Part shown: positions 33,388 through 41,431 of the stretch, in pieces | Layout of the letters: each line of letters starts with the position of its first letter | Numbering within the stretch: the first letter of the stretch is position 1 | NCBI GenBank assembly: GCA_964468435.1 | Contig: CAYXVE010000038.1 | Coordinates: 1-52,021, forward strand | From: JBCCTX01 sp964468435 | Lineage (GTDB): Bacteria > Bacteroidota > Bacteroidia > J057 | Length of the DNA: 52,021 nt | Direction: 5' to 3' | Position numbers and translations under genes: made by a program | The notes under the pieces: generated by a model | What the model saw: the letters and a program-made list of their open reading frames with translations, nothing else | Databases searched by the model: none | What the model was told of the DNA's origin: nothing

Positions 33388-33792
33388 ATGGATATGAACA
33401 CAGACCAGACAGAGAAGAAGACTACAACAGAAATTGATTTCAGTAAACTGATCGTCGTAGGGGACAGGGTATTGATCCAACCGGCAACATACTCCGAGCA
33501 AACAAAGAGTGGATTATATCTTCCTCCGGGCGTATTGGAAAAAGAAAAAGTACAGAGTGGATATGTAATGAAAGTGGGACCTGGGTATCCACTTCCTTTG
33601 CCGGCAGATAGTGAGCCATGGAAGGAACCTCAGGAATCGATCAAATATATTCCCCTTCAGGCCAGGGAGGGAGATTTGGCCATTTTTTTGCAGAAAGACG
33701 CTGTAGAGGTCATCTATGAAGGAAATAAATACTTGATCGTTTCTCAAAGTGCGATCTTGATGCTTGAGCGGGATGAAGAATTATTTGACTAA
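33388..33792 (+). CDS. GroES-like co-chaperone family protein
   Basis: The 134-residue protein has the Cpn10 fold pattern: LIVVGDRVLIQPATYSEQTK, then SGLYLPPGVLEKEKVQSGYV, VMKVGPG, and the end YLIVSQSAILMLE. It is longer than true GroES (about 95 residues) because of an N-terminal extension and an insert around PLPLPADSEPWKEPQES. No groEL is next to it, so it is probably a Bacteroidota-specific GroES paralogue rather than the main co-chaperonin. The ATG at 33388 is chosen; the upstream frame to 33355 encodes a non-family hydrophobic stretch. It is 37 bases upstream of the cyclophilin gene. Confidence 0.85.
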   Translation: MDMNTDQTEKKTTTEIDFSKLIVVGDRVLIQPATYSEQTKSGLYLPPGVLEKEKVQSGYVMKVGPGYPLPLPADSEPWKEPQESIKYIPLQAREGDLAIFLQKDAVEVIYEGNKYLIVSQSAILMLERDEELFD

Positions 33793-33829
33793 TTTTTTTT
33801 GCATTTTTTCGTATAAAATTAGTATAACC

Positions 33830-34603
33830 ATGAGAAAACTATTATTTTTGCCAGGATTATTTTTAATACTCTTTATCTTGAGTTGTGAGGAGAAGGAATC
33901 GGAGCCGGACAGGACCGGTGAAGCTGATGTGGTCATGGTAACTGATACGGGGGATATATATATTAAGCTATATGATGTAACCCCTCGCCACAAAGGGAAC
34001 TTTCTGAAGCTTGCCCGGGAAGGCTTTTATGACGGGATGGCATTTCACAGGGTAATCAAAGATTTTATCGTTCAGATCGGAGACCCTAGGTCGAGAGAGG
34101 GGGCAACTACAGAAGAGGATGATGCAGGCTATAAACTAGAGCCAGAAATAGTAGACACCCTGCTCCACACTGAGGGAAAGATCGCAGCAGCGAGATATCC
34201 AGATGAGGTAAATCCTGGTTGGGAATCCTCCAGTAGTCAATTTTATATTGTTACAGGACGTTTTGTGACAGAGGAAGAATTGGATCAGGCAGAAATGGCA
34301 TTTAACTACGCCCGAGAAATGCGCCTGAGAAGAGAACACGCAGCCCTTCAGGATAGTGGCGTATATGAGGGCCGATTCAATGACTTTCTTTCTGAACGAG
34401 GATTCAAGGAGATCTACTATACCGAAGCTCAAAGAGCTAAATATGACCAAATGCAGGGAGCGCCCAATCTAGATTTTCAATATACGATCTTTGGAGAAGT
34501 TGTGGGAGGAATGGACATTGTACGTAAAATTGAGCGTTTGCCTACACGGGGCGATGTACCTACGATTCCTGTTCGCATCAAAGAGATGCGAGTGGTGGAA
34601 TAG
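33830..34603 (+). CDS. Cyclophilin-type peptidyl-prolyl isomerase lipoprotein
   Basis: The 257-residue protein begins with a lipoprotein signal (LFLILFILSC, C19), so it folds proteins in the periplasm while membrane-anchored. The cyclophilin core shows VMVTDTGDIYIKLYD, NFLKLAREGFYDGMAFHRVI, FIVQIGDP, GWESSSSQFYIV and YTIFGEVVGGMDIV. The active-site Arg is in FHRVI. An insert of about 60 residues (VTEEELDQAEMAFNYARE to the YTEAQRAKYDQ region) splits the core between SQFYIV and FGEV, a form I recall from other Bacteroidota. The ATG at 33830 fits the signal peptide; a start at 33764 would overlap the GroES-like gene. Confidence 0.92.
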   Translation: MRKLLFLPGLFLILFILSCEEKESEPDRTGEADVVMVTDTGDIYIKLYDVTPRHKGNFLKLAREGFYDGMAFHRVIKDFIVQIGDPRSREGATTEEDDAGYKLEPEIVDTLLHTEGKIAAARYPDEVNPGWESSSSQFYIVTGRFVTEEELDQAEMAFNYAREMRLRREHAALQDSGVYEGRFNDFLSERGFKEIYYTEAQRAKYDQMQGAPNLDFQYTIFGEVVGGMDIVRKIERLPTRGDVPTIPVRIKEMRVVE

Positions 34604-34635
34604 CATATAAAAATTTACTTTTAAATACTATCAAA

Positions 34636-35691
34636 ATGGCTAACTCGCAGAATGCTGAAAAACTCAAATCGTTACAGGTAACGGTTGACAAGTTGGAAAA
34701 ATCCTATGGGAAGGGAATCGTCATGAAGCTTAGCGACGATCCACATGTAGATGTACCCGCACTACCTACAGGTTCACTAACTTTGGATATTGCGCTTGGA
34801 GTCGGTGGGATTCCCCGAGGAAGGGTCATTGAGATCTATGGTCCGGAATCTTCCGGTAAGACCACCCTTGCCATGCATATGATCGCTGAAGCCCAGAAAG
34901 CTGGTGGCCTGGCTGCTTTCATCGATGCAGAACACGCTTTTGATCGTGTTTATGCTGAAAAACTGGGTATTGATATCCAGAATCTGTATGTATCACAGCC
35001 TGACTACGGAGAGCAGGCCCTGGAAATCGTGGAATATCTGATCCGTTCCAGTGCGATTGATATTATTGTCATTGACTCAGTAGCGGCATTGACGCCCAAA
35101 GCGGAAATTGAAGGTGAAATGGGAGATTCCAAAATGGGTCTACAGGCACGACTGATGTCTCAAGCGCTTCGTAAGCTCACAGCGGCGATTTCCAAGACTA
35201 ACTGTATCTGTATATTTATCAACCAGCTCCGAGATAAGATCGGAGTCATGTTTGGAAACCCAGAGACTACTACCGGTGGTAATGCGCTGAAATTCTATTC
35301 CTCAGTAAGACTGGATATCCGCCGTCAGGCTCAGATCAAAGACGGTACCGAAAGTGTTGGTAACCGGGTAAAGGTTAAAGTCGTGAAAAATAAGGTTTCT
35401 CCTCCCTTCCGCCAGGCAGAATTTGACATCATGTTTGGAGAAGGGATTTCTCACGCTGGTGAAGTCCTCGACCTGGGAGTTGAGCTGGATATCATCCAGA
35501 AAGCTGGCTCCTGGTTTAGCTACAACGGCGATAAGCTAGGACAAGGACGGGATACGGTCAAAAACGTGCTAAGAGATAATCCAGAACTTATGGAAGAAAT
35601 CGAAAAAAAGGTACTTGTAGCTAAGGGGATTATTAAACCCGAAACAACAGACAACAAAAAAGATATGCAAAAGGAAAAGAAGGAATCCTGA
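34636..35691 (+). CDS. recA: Recombinase RecA
   Basis: The 351-residue protein is canonical RecA. Walker A is GPESSGKT at residues 69-76, followed by AFIDAEHAFD, LYVSQPDYGEQALEIVE, Walker B IIVIDSVAALTPK, loop L1/L2 region FINQLRDKIGVMFGNPETTT and GGNALKFYSSVRLDIRR. The C-terminal tail is Lys-rich. It carries out homologous pairing and SOS co-protease activity. It starts 32 bases after the cyclophilin gene, with an AT-rich leader and a TACTTTTA one mismatch from the -7 consensus. No LexA box was recognised. A repeated hairpin follows (35748). Confidence 0.98.
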   Translation: MANSQNAEKLKSLQVTVDKLEKSYGKGIVMKLSDDPHVDVPALPTGSLTLDIALGVGGIPRGRVIEIYGPESSGKTTLAMHMIAEAQKAGGLAAFIDAEHAFDRVYAEKLGIDIQNLYVSQPDYGEQALEIVEYLIRSSAIDIIVIDSVAALTPKAEIEGEMGDSKMGLQARLMSQALRKLTAAISKTNCICIFINQLRDKIGVMFGNPETTTGGNALKFYSSVRLDIRRQAQIKDGTESVGNRVKVKVVKNKVSPPFRQAEFDIMFGEGISHAGEVLDLGVELDIIQKAGSWFSYNGDKLGQGRDTVKNVLRDNPELMEEIEKKVLVAKGIIKPETTDNKKDMQKEKKES

Positions 35692-35747
35692 TATTCTTTC
35701 CTGTTTATTTTAGCGAGATAGTCATCCCCCCATATCTAAAGTTCATT

Positions 35748-35774
35748 GAGGAAGTCTCAAAAGTAGACTTCCTC
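35748..35774 (+). terminator. Repeated hairpin, copy after recA
   Basis: Perfect 10-bp stem GAGGAAGTCT/AGACTTCCTC with loop CAAAAGT, 57 bases after the recA stop. It matches the hairpin at 32069-32095 in stem, loop and downstream flank. Same orientation relative to the upstream gene in both cases. Confidence 0.7.
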
Positions 35775-35911
35775 CAGCTACTTTATTGATAGTTTTAAAA
35801 AATACTTCACCAATTATTTAAAGCCCATAAACTTTGCTCCCTTCTGAATCCGCTATGGTGTCTCTTTGTATAAAATTTCGTAATAATTAACGTTTTATTA
35901 TAACCTTCTTT

Positions 35912-36709
35912 TTAATCTTTAGGCCATCCTTTGGGAAATTCTCCATAAGTCTTGATATAAGATGATACAATAACAGGAGTCTGGGATAGTACTTGTTTTT
36001 TCAACGACCTGTTTATATCCTCTAGCGCATGTTCTATCCGTTGTTGTATCAATTCATTGTACTGTCCTTCCAGCACATCGCGGTGTGGATCAAAGGATTC
36101 TGTCTCCAGACCCTGCTCACCGGAAAAGTCTATCAAAAAAACCTCTGGCACAGCATAAATCCAATTGATGTCCCTGCTCTTTAGCTTTTGAAAGACATAT
36201 TCGAATAATGGAGAAAGATCAGAACGGTGCTCAATAAAGGAATACGTGCAATAAAAATCCAGATAGTCATATACCTTAATTGAGTCTGGATAGTACATAT
36301 TGAGAAATTCTGCGAGAAAACGTCCAGATCCTCGCAATGATCCCAGATCATACAGTTTTCCCTTCATATCAATTACCTGGTGATTGTTGGAAAATATTTC
36401 ACAGACTGCTAATGCTAGAAGATATTGAAATTCGCCAATCGGATTGATATCCGATAGGTCTTCTGGCTGAAAATCTTTCCTTTGAGGAGCTGCCCTGTTG
36501 GTGTGTTCCCCCTTTTCCTGATCGATTCGTCTAAGTCGCTCGTACATCTTATATTCCTCTTGAAACCGCTGATCAGGTGTTGGATGGAGAAAATGGATGA
36601 GATTGCAATTGACCCACCCCTCAGGAGTCAATTCTTCAAAGTGTCTATCATGACCTTCAAATACAAAAGAGATCAGTGAAACTAGTTCGGAGTTTTGTGC
36701 TTTCGTCAT
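35912..36709 (-). CDS. Unknown conserved-looking protein
   Basis: I do not recognise this 265-residue soluble protein. It has no signal peptide or membrane helix. Visible features are an acidic N-terminus, a middle helical region (GEFQYLLALAVCEIF), a mixed aromatic stretch YDYLDFYCTYSFIEHRSDL, and a C-terminal helix IEHALEDINRSLKKQ. Codon use and length support a real gene. The start codon lies in a 9-bp inverted repeat (36708-36746), which could affect its translation. It is convergent with recA, with 220 bases between. Confidence 0.75.
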   Translation of the reverse strand: MTKAQNSELVSLISFVFEGHDRHFEELTPEGWVNCNLIHFLHPTPDQRFQEEYKMYERLRRIDQEKGEHTNRAAPQRKDFQPEDLSDINPIGEFQYLLALAVCEIFSNNHQVIDMKGKLYDLGSLRGSGRFLAEFLNMYYPDSIKVYDYLDFYCTYSFIEHRSDLSPLFEYVFQKLKSRDINWIYAVPEVFLIDFSGEQGLETESFDPHRDVLEGQYNELIQQRIEHALEDINRSLKKQVLSQTPVIVSSYIKTYGEFPKGWPKD

Positions 36710-36746
36710 ATGTCGATTGTTGATGTTTATTCAAATTTCGACATAT
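36708..36746 (-). promoter_or_regulatory. Inverted repeat over a start codon
   Basis: The arms atatgtcga (36708-36716) and tcgacatat (36738-36746) are perfect reverse complements, 21 bases apart. In the mRNA of the unknown gene the second arm includes the first two bases of the ATG (36709-36707). It could be a translation-blocking hairpin or a repressor operator. Confidence 0.5.
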
Positions 36747-37051
36747 ACAGGATGATATAAAAAATGATATACATGATATGGTAACCACATGGAAAACCCC
36801 TATAGTAAGTGAGCCTTAAGATTGATAGAGCTAATGTTGTAAGGAAATTGCGCAACTAACGCTGAACGAATTATCGTTGTGGAAGATAATCAGGCAAAAG
36901 TTTGGTATTTAATATAAGTCGATTTTTGGCGTATTATGATTGGGGAAAAGTAACTTTTTATAAAAAATCTTACATAGTAATATTGTGAATGCCTTCACTA
37001 AAGAAGTTGTCATGATATAGAATTATCAACATTAGATGCTTTGAGCTCCTG
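36747..37051. other. Intergenic region, no gene seen
   Basis: About 305 AT-rich bases between the start of the unknown gene and the stop of the sulfatase gene. I see no open frame of coding character, hairpin with T-run, or repeat here. Confidence 0.6.
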
Positions 37052-38536
37052 TTACTCTGAGTCCCAGATCTGATATGGCATCAGTATCTGTGAGAGGCTG
37101 TCGATCACCTGAGCGTACTGAGAAGCCACATTGCGTGTTTCGTATGGATCTTCAGCATGATCAAATAATTCTGCAGGGGTGTCCTTTGGATCATTGTACA
37201 GGGTTAACCGGTAGCGATCAGTTCGCAGAGTCACTCTACCTCCCCAGTGGCCAATGGCTGGCTTGGTTGTAGGCAAATCAGGTAAGTTAAGATAGGGTAC
37301 CAGACTTTGTCCTGACAGTGAAACGGGTGCTGGAAGCTCACACAGTTCGGTCAAAGTGGGATATATATCTACCGACTCTACTATGGCATCTGTTGCCACA
37401 CCTGGTGCATTCATGCCTGGTACACGCATGATCATAGCACTATGAAGTGCCTTCTCAAATGCACTGTGTTTTCCCCATATCGTATGATCTCCCAAATGCC
37501 AGCCATGATCACCCCACAGCACGACAATGGTATGATCCGCAAGTCCGGTTTCTTCCAGTTTGTCCAGGACCTTGCCGATCTGAGCATCTGCAAAGCTTAC
37601 ACTGGCAAAGTATCCATGTCTAAGCGTCCGAGCATATTCGTCGCTGATGCGTATCCCTTTTCCACCCAATTCTGGTTGTAACTGATAGTTGCCAAACATC
37701 TCTCCACTTCTGTGTATGGCGGTGGGATGTACATCTACAGGAGCTTCTGGATTAGGAGAGAGTGGGATAGAATCCCGGTTGTATAAGTCCCAGTATTTCT
37801 GGGGTGCGGTAAAGGGAAGGTGAGGCTTGAAAAAACCTACAGCCAGGAGAAATGGTTGTTTCTTGTTAGCTAATTCGTCCAGGGTTTCCAGAGCTTTCTC
37901 AGCAATCACTCCATCTGGATAGGCAGTGTCAGGCACGGATGCCGACTCATATGGGGCTACCTGATTGTTCAACGAATTGCGGTTGCTACCATCAGCATAT
38001 CCAAAAAATGCATTCCAGGCCGTCTTCCATTTTCCTACAGGACCCCATATTTCGTCCCAGCTTTGGGGCATTTCCAGATGTCCATCCCCTTCTCCTTCAT
38101 ATGTATAAACTTTTCCATCTACATAATGTCCTATTTTCCCCAAAGCAACTGTATAATATCCCTGCTCTCGGAACAAATGCGGAAAAGATGTATAAGTACT
38201 AGTATCTTCAGGTCCCCCCATATAATATCGGATAGCCCGATTGCCAATATGTCCACCTATAGTGGGGCGCTGACCCCTCAGCATGGCAAAACGGGAAGCC
38301 CCACAGGTTGGTACCTGTACATAATGATGGGAAAACAACCTGCCTTCAGCAGCTAGGCGGTCCATATGAGGTGTGTGCATATAGGATTTACCATAACAAC
38401 CTAATTGGGGCCTGAGATCGTCTACTGTGATAAACAGAACATTGTAAGGTTGAGATTCAGACGGTTGCTCTGTCGTACATCCCATTTGTGATAGTAAAAA
38501 AATAAAGCTCAGAATGAAAATTAAATTCGTGTTCAT
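37052..38536 (-). CDS. Sulfatase lipoprotein (iduronate-2-sulfatase-like)
   Basis: The 494-residue protein has a lipoprotein signal (FIFLLSQMGC, C20). The sulfatase core shows NVLFITVDDLRPQLGCYG with the metal-binding Asp pair. The formylglycine site is CGASRFAMLRGQRP with C78 (C-x-A-x-R), so it needs an anaerobic-type or FGE-type maturase to become active. LWGDHGWHLGDH is the later metal and substrate region. Such enzymes remove sulfate from sulfated polysaccharides, common in marine Bacteroidota. No glycoside hydrolase or SusCD pair is nearby, so it is not in an obvious polysaccharide-utilisation locus. Confidence 0.94.
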   Translation of the reverse strand: MNTNLIFILSFIFLLSQMGCTTEQPSESQPYNVLFITVDDLRPQLGCYGKSYMHTPHMDRLAAEGRLFSHHYVQVPTCGASRFAMLRGQRPTIGGHIGNRAIRYYMGGPEDTSTYTSFPHLFREQGYYTVALGKIGHYVDGKVYTYEGEGDGHLEMPQSWDEIWGPVGKWKTAWNAFFGYADGSNRNSLNNQVAPYESASVPDTAYPDGVIAEKALETLDELANKKQPFLLAVGFFKPHLPFTAPQKYWDLYNRDSIPLSPNPEAPVDVHPTAIHRSGEMFGNYQLQPELGGKGIRISDEYARTLRHGYFASVSFADAQIGKVLDKLEETGLADHTIVVLWGDHGWHLGDHTIWGKHSAFEKALHSAMIMRVPGMNAPGVATDAIVESVDIYPTLTELCELPAPVSLSGQSLVPYLNLPDLPTTKPAIGHWGGRVTLRTDRYRLTLYNDPKDTPAELFDHAEDPYETRNVASQYAQVIDSLSQILMPYQIWDSE

Positions 38537-38608
38537 GATCGTTTGTCTTTAGGAAAAAACACCGTTATCTTCATTGAAGATAAGCAATTTTAATCATACT
38601 TGAAGAAG

Positions 38609-39334
38609 ATGAAGAAGGAAATACTCATGCTATCACTGTTAATGATTGGGATGCTATCTATGATCTGGGCACAGATGACGATTGTAGAACTCAAATCTAA
38701 ATACAGCGCATTAGGATATACCCCTCCTGCCAGCCGCAACCCGAATACCGTTTTGGACATGCGATTCCGGGGTACAAAAGGTACGCCCTACATACAGACG
38801 GACTGGGCCCCCGGGACGGTGTACCTCAAGTCTGGAATGAAAAAAGAACATGTACTCATCAATTATGATGTGGTAGAAGATAAGCCTATCATACGAGGAG
38901 AGCGGGGGGACGACATTCACATTGCACCACTGATCGTCGACCGCTTTATCATGGAAGGAAATATGACCCGGGAGTTTAGGCAGTTTCCCAACCCCAGAAA
39001 GAAGGATGAATTTATGTTTCTGGAGGTGTTGGAAGAGGGGAAAGCGACCCTTATGATCCGGCGCCGTAGGTATTTTGTTCCAGCTGATTACTCCAATTCA
39101 GCATATAATGCTCAACTCTACGCTGAATATAAGCCACAACCAGATCAGTTCTATGTGTTGCGGAAAGGAGATACTAATCTACACAGGTTGAAAGATCGAA
39201 GGGGAAAATTTTTGAAATTTTTCAAAGATAAGTATCAGGCGATGAAAGAATATTTGAATGTGAGTGAGATTTACGGAAAGATCGAACACCAGGAATTGCT
39301 GGAGGCTGTAAGGTTTTATAATGCGTTACCGTAA
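38609..39334 (+). CDS. Secreted protein of unknown function
   Basis: This 241-residue protein has a signal peptide (ILMLSLLMIGMLSMIWAQ). The mature part shows YSALGYTPPASRNPNTVLDM, GTPYIQTDWAPGTVYLKSG, then a basic MIRRRRYFVPADY and a C-terminal helix GKFLKFFKDKYQAMKEYL. I do not recognise a family. A TTG at 38600 is an alternative start; the ATG at 38609 gives a cleaner signal peptide. The last 9 bases overlap the convergent LytTR regulator gene. Confidence 0.8.
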   Translation: MKKEILMLSLLMIGMLSMIWAQMTIVELKSKYSALGYTPPASRNPNTVLDMRFRGTKGTPYIQTDWAPGTVYLKSGMKKEHVLINYDVVEDKPIIRGERGDDIHIAPLIVDRFIMEGNMTREFRQFPNPRKKDEFMFLEVLEEGKATLMIRRRRYFVPADYSNSAYNAQLYAEYKPQPDQFYVLRKGDTNLHRLKDRRGKFLKFFKDKYQAMKEYLNVSEIYGKIEHQELLEAVRFYNALP

Positions 39335-40036
39335 ATCGATTTGTTCGAGAAATGTATCACGATAACTCCGCCCAATAGGTAATCTATCTTTGGAGGTAAA
39401 TACCTCGTTACCCTCTATTTTTTCTACAAACTGCAGATTCACGATATAGGATTTGTGGATACGGCAAAACTGCTCTTTGGGAAGTATCTCTTCCCATGCC
39501 TTAAGCGTTTGAGAAAGCAAATGACTCTTCCCCTGTAGAAATACCTTGCTGAAGTCATCCTCAGATTTGATGTAGATGATCTGGGAGATATCGAGCCTGA
39601 TAATTGAGCGATCTGATTTGACAAAGATAGATTGCTGTGGGTAGGTCTGAGGTAAATGAATCGGCTGCTGTTCAGAAGGTAAATGTGGAGAAATATACAA
39701 TACCTTGGAGACAGACTTGATAAAGCGGTCAAAGGATATAGGTTTTAGCAAATAGTCAACTACAGCCAGCTCAAAACCCTCAATAGCGTACTCCGAGAAG
39801 GCCGTTGTAACAATAACCTTAGGGCGGTTGGGTAATATCTTCAATAAATCCATTCCTGTCATCTTAGGTAAATGTATATCCAGAAATATCAAGTCTACTT
39901 GCTCATATTGGAGAAAATGTAAGGCCTTCAGCGGATTAGTAAACGTATCCACAAGTTCCAACTCCTCTACTTCTCCTATGTAGCGTTGAAGGATTCTCTG
40001 GGCAGGTAGCTGATCTTCTATAATAATGCATCGCAT
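39326..40036 (-). CDS. LytTR-family response regulator
   Basis: The 236-residue protein has a receiver domain (acidic E7/D8, phospho-acceptor D53 in LIFLDIHLPKMTG, TTAFSEYA, LLKPI) and a C-terminal LytTR DNA-binding domain (IIRLDISQIIYIKSEDDFS, FCRIHKSYIVN, GRSYRDTF). It binds short imperfect direct repeats in target promoters. It is downstream of the sensor kinase by two bases, so they form one operon and a cognate pair. A candidate target is the adjacent divergent outer-membrane gene. Confidence 0.95.
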   Translation of the reverse strand: MRCIIIEDQLPAQRILQRYIGEVEELELVDTFTNPLKALHFLQYEQVDLIFLDIHLPKMTGMDLLKILPNRPKVIVTTAFSEYAIEGFELAVVDYLLKPISFDRFIKSVSKVLYISPHLPSEQQPIHLPQTYPQQSIFVKSDRSIIRLDISQIIYIKSEDDFSKVFLQGKSHLLSQTLKAWEEILPKEQFCRIHKSYIVNLQFVEKIEGNEVFTSKDRLPIGRSYRDTFLEQIDLR

Positions 40037-40038
40037 AG

Positions 40039-41211
40039 TCAGAATTCCGTTGATAAGGATTTAGGTATTCGGGACGACTCGGTTTTCCTTCTAGGAGTAA
40101 GCTTAAGGATAAGATCTACATAATAGATATTATCTTTTGCATGGTTCCCCAGATCATATTTTCCAGGATAAAGTAGATCAAGTCGCTTTTTCACATTCGA
40201 TAGACCAATTCCGTTGGAGATATATTTTTGAGCGGTATTCTCTACTTCAGAAAAAGTATTGGCACAGTGGAATTTCAGGGTATGATCTTCAACATTTGCG
40301 CGGATATCGATAGATATATCGTCAGTCTGACTGGATAGACTATGTTTAAAGCAGTTTTCTACAAAGGTAATCAGGATGAGTGGTGCAATCATTTGATTTC
40401 CGGTTTCCCCTGTTACCTGAAAATTGACTACGCCACGGTCTTCCATTTGCAATTCCTGCAAACGGATAAAGTCTTCCAGATAGGTCAGTTCTTTGTGTAG
40501 GGGCACAAAATTTTCCTTGCTTTCATAAAGCATATATCTCAAAATAGCTGAAAGCTGGAGTATGATATCCTGGGTTTTAGGGGAGTTTTCCTGTGAATAA
40601 GAATACAGATTATTGAGATTGTTGAATAAAAAGTGAGGGTTGAGCTGAGATTTAAGAAACTGTAGCTGGCTTTGAACATGCTCTTTCTCCATCTGCTCCA
40701 GTTGGGATTGTTTTTGTAAATTATCCCATGCAAGCTTAAAGCCTACAAAAAACAAAAACACAGGACCTACCTGCATGGAATTGATAAAGAAGCCTGGGAA
40801 AAAGTCCGCTACGGCTGTATTGGAATAAAATATTTTCTCCAACACAAATTCTTCCACCACAATACTTCCTCCCATAGCCAGCAGACTTAGTATCACAAAT
40901 ACCACATACTTTTTGCGATAAAAAAACCCGGGAAGGAGTATATAATTGATCAGGAAGATAAAAACGAAGTAATTCAAGGTAAAAGCAAGGTCCTGCCACC
41001 TTAAGATGGGGTGAAAATGCTCATAGGAGCGTTCAATGACGTCTTTGAAGGGCAGATTAAAAAAATGGTTGCTATTGGCGTAAGCAATCATGTCTCTGAA
41101 ATCATGCCGGTACGCAATGATGATTAGATATACTGCCCACAGGATGCAGGTATAGAGCAACTCCTTCCAATTCCATTTTGCAAACATATCTTTTGAAAGC
41201 TGTTGATTCAT
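40039..41211 (-). CDS. LytS-type sensor histidine kinase
   Basis: The 390-residue protein has four N-terminal membrane helices (about 15-165), a coiled linker, and the His_kinase family core QLNPHFLFNNLN with the phospho-acceptor H193. A GHKL ATPase domain with VENCFKHSL (N box) and GIGLSNVKKRL follows. It phosphorylates the LytTR regulator downstream. No recognisable extracytoplasmic sensor domain is present; the membrane helices are the likely sensor. It is divergent from the outer-membrane receptor gene. Confidence 0.95.
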   Translation of the reverse strand: MNQQLSKDMFAKWNWKELLYTCILWAVYLIIIAYRHDFRDMIAYANSNHFFNLPFKDVIERSYEHFHPILRWQDLAFTLNYFVFIFLINYILLPGFFYRKKYVVFVILSLLAMGGSIVVEEFVLEKIFYSNTAVADFFPGFFINSMQVGPVFLFFVGFKLAWDNLQKQSQLEQMEKEHVQSQLQFLKSQLNPHFLFNNLNNLYSYSQENSPKTQDIILQLSAILRYMLYESKENFVPLHKELTYLEDFIRLQELQMEDRGVVNFQVTGETGNQMIAPLILITFVENCFKHSLSSQTDDISIDIRANVEDHTLKFHCANTFSEVENTAQKYISNGIGLSNVKKRLDLLYPGKYDLGNHAKDNIYYVDLILKLTPRRKTESSRIPKSLSTEF

Positions 41212-41256
41212 TGCATATAATATTCTGTATATTTTTCCACCCAGGCAAGTAAATCA

Positions 41257-41344
41257 GGTAAACAACATCTTGGAGCCGCTAAGATACAGGTGACGGCATA
41301 TTTTCTGCCAAATCACATTTGACGGCTCAACCGTGTTGTTTGCC
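41257..41344. promoter_or_regulatory. Imperfect 21-bp dyad in divergent promoter region
   Basis: The 21-base segments 41257-41277 and 41324-41344 are inverted relative to each other with 16 of 21 positions matching. They share aaacaaca and gagcc blocks. A direct repeat tgacggc lies inside at 41291 and 41320. Sited between the sensor kinase and receptor genes, it is a candidate operator for both. Confidence 0.5.
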
Positions 41345-41431
41345 GATTTTATTTGGTTCATCCAGATTTCAAACAAATATTGCTATCAAAATAGAAAACG
41401 CTAGTTGTTTAACCCAAGATTATATCCATTT

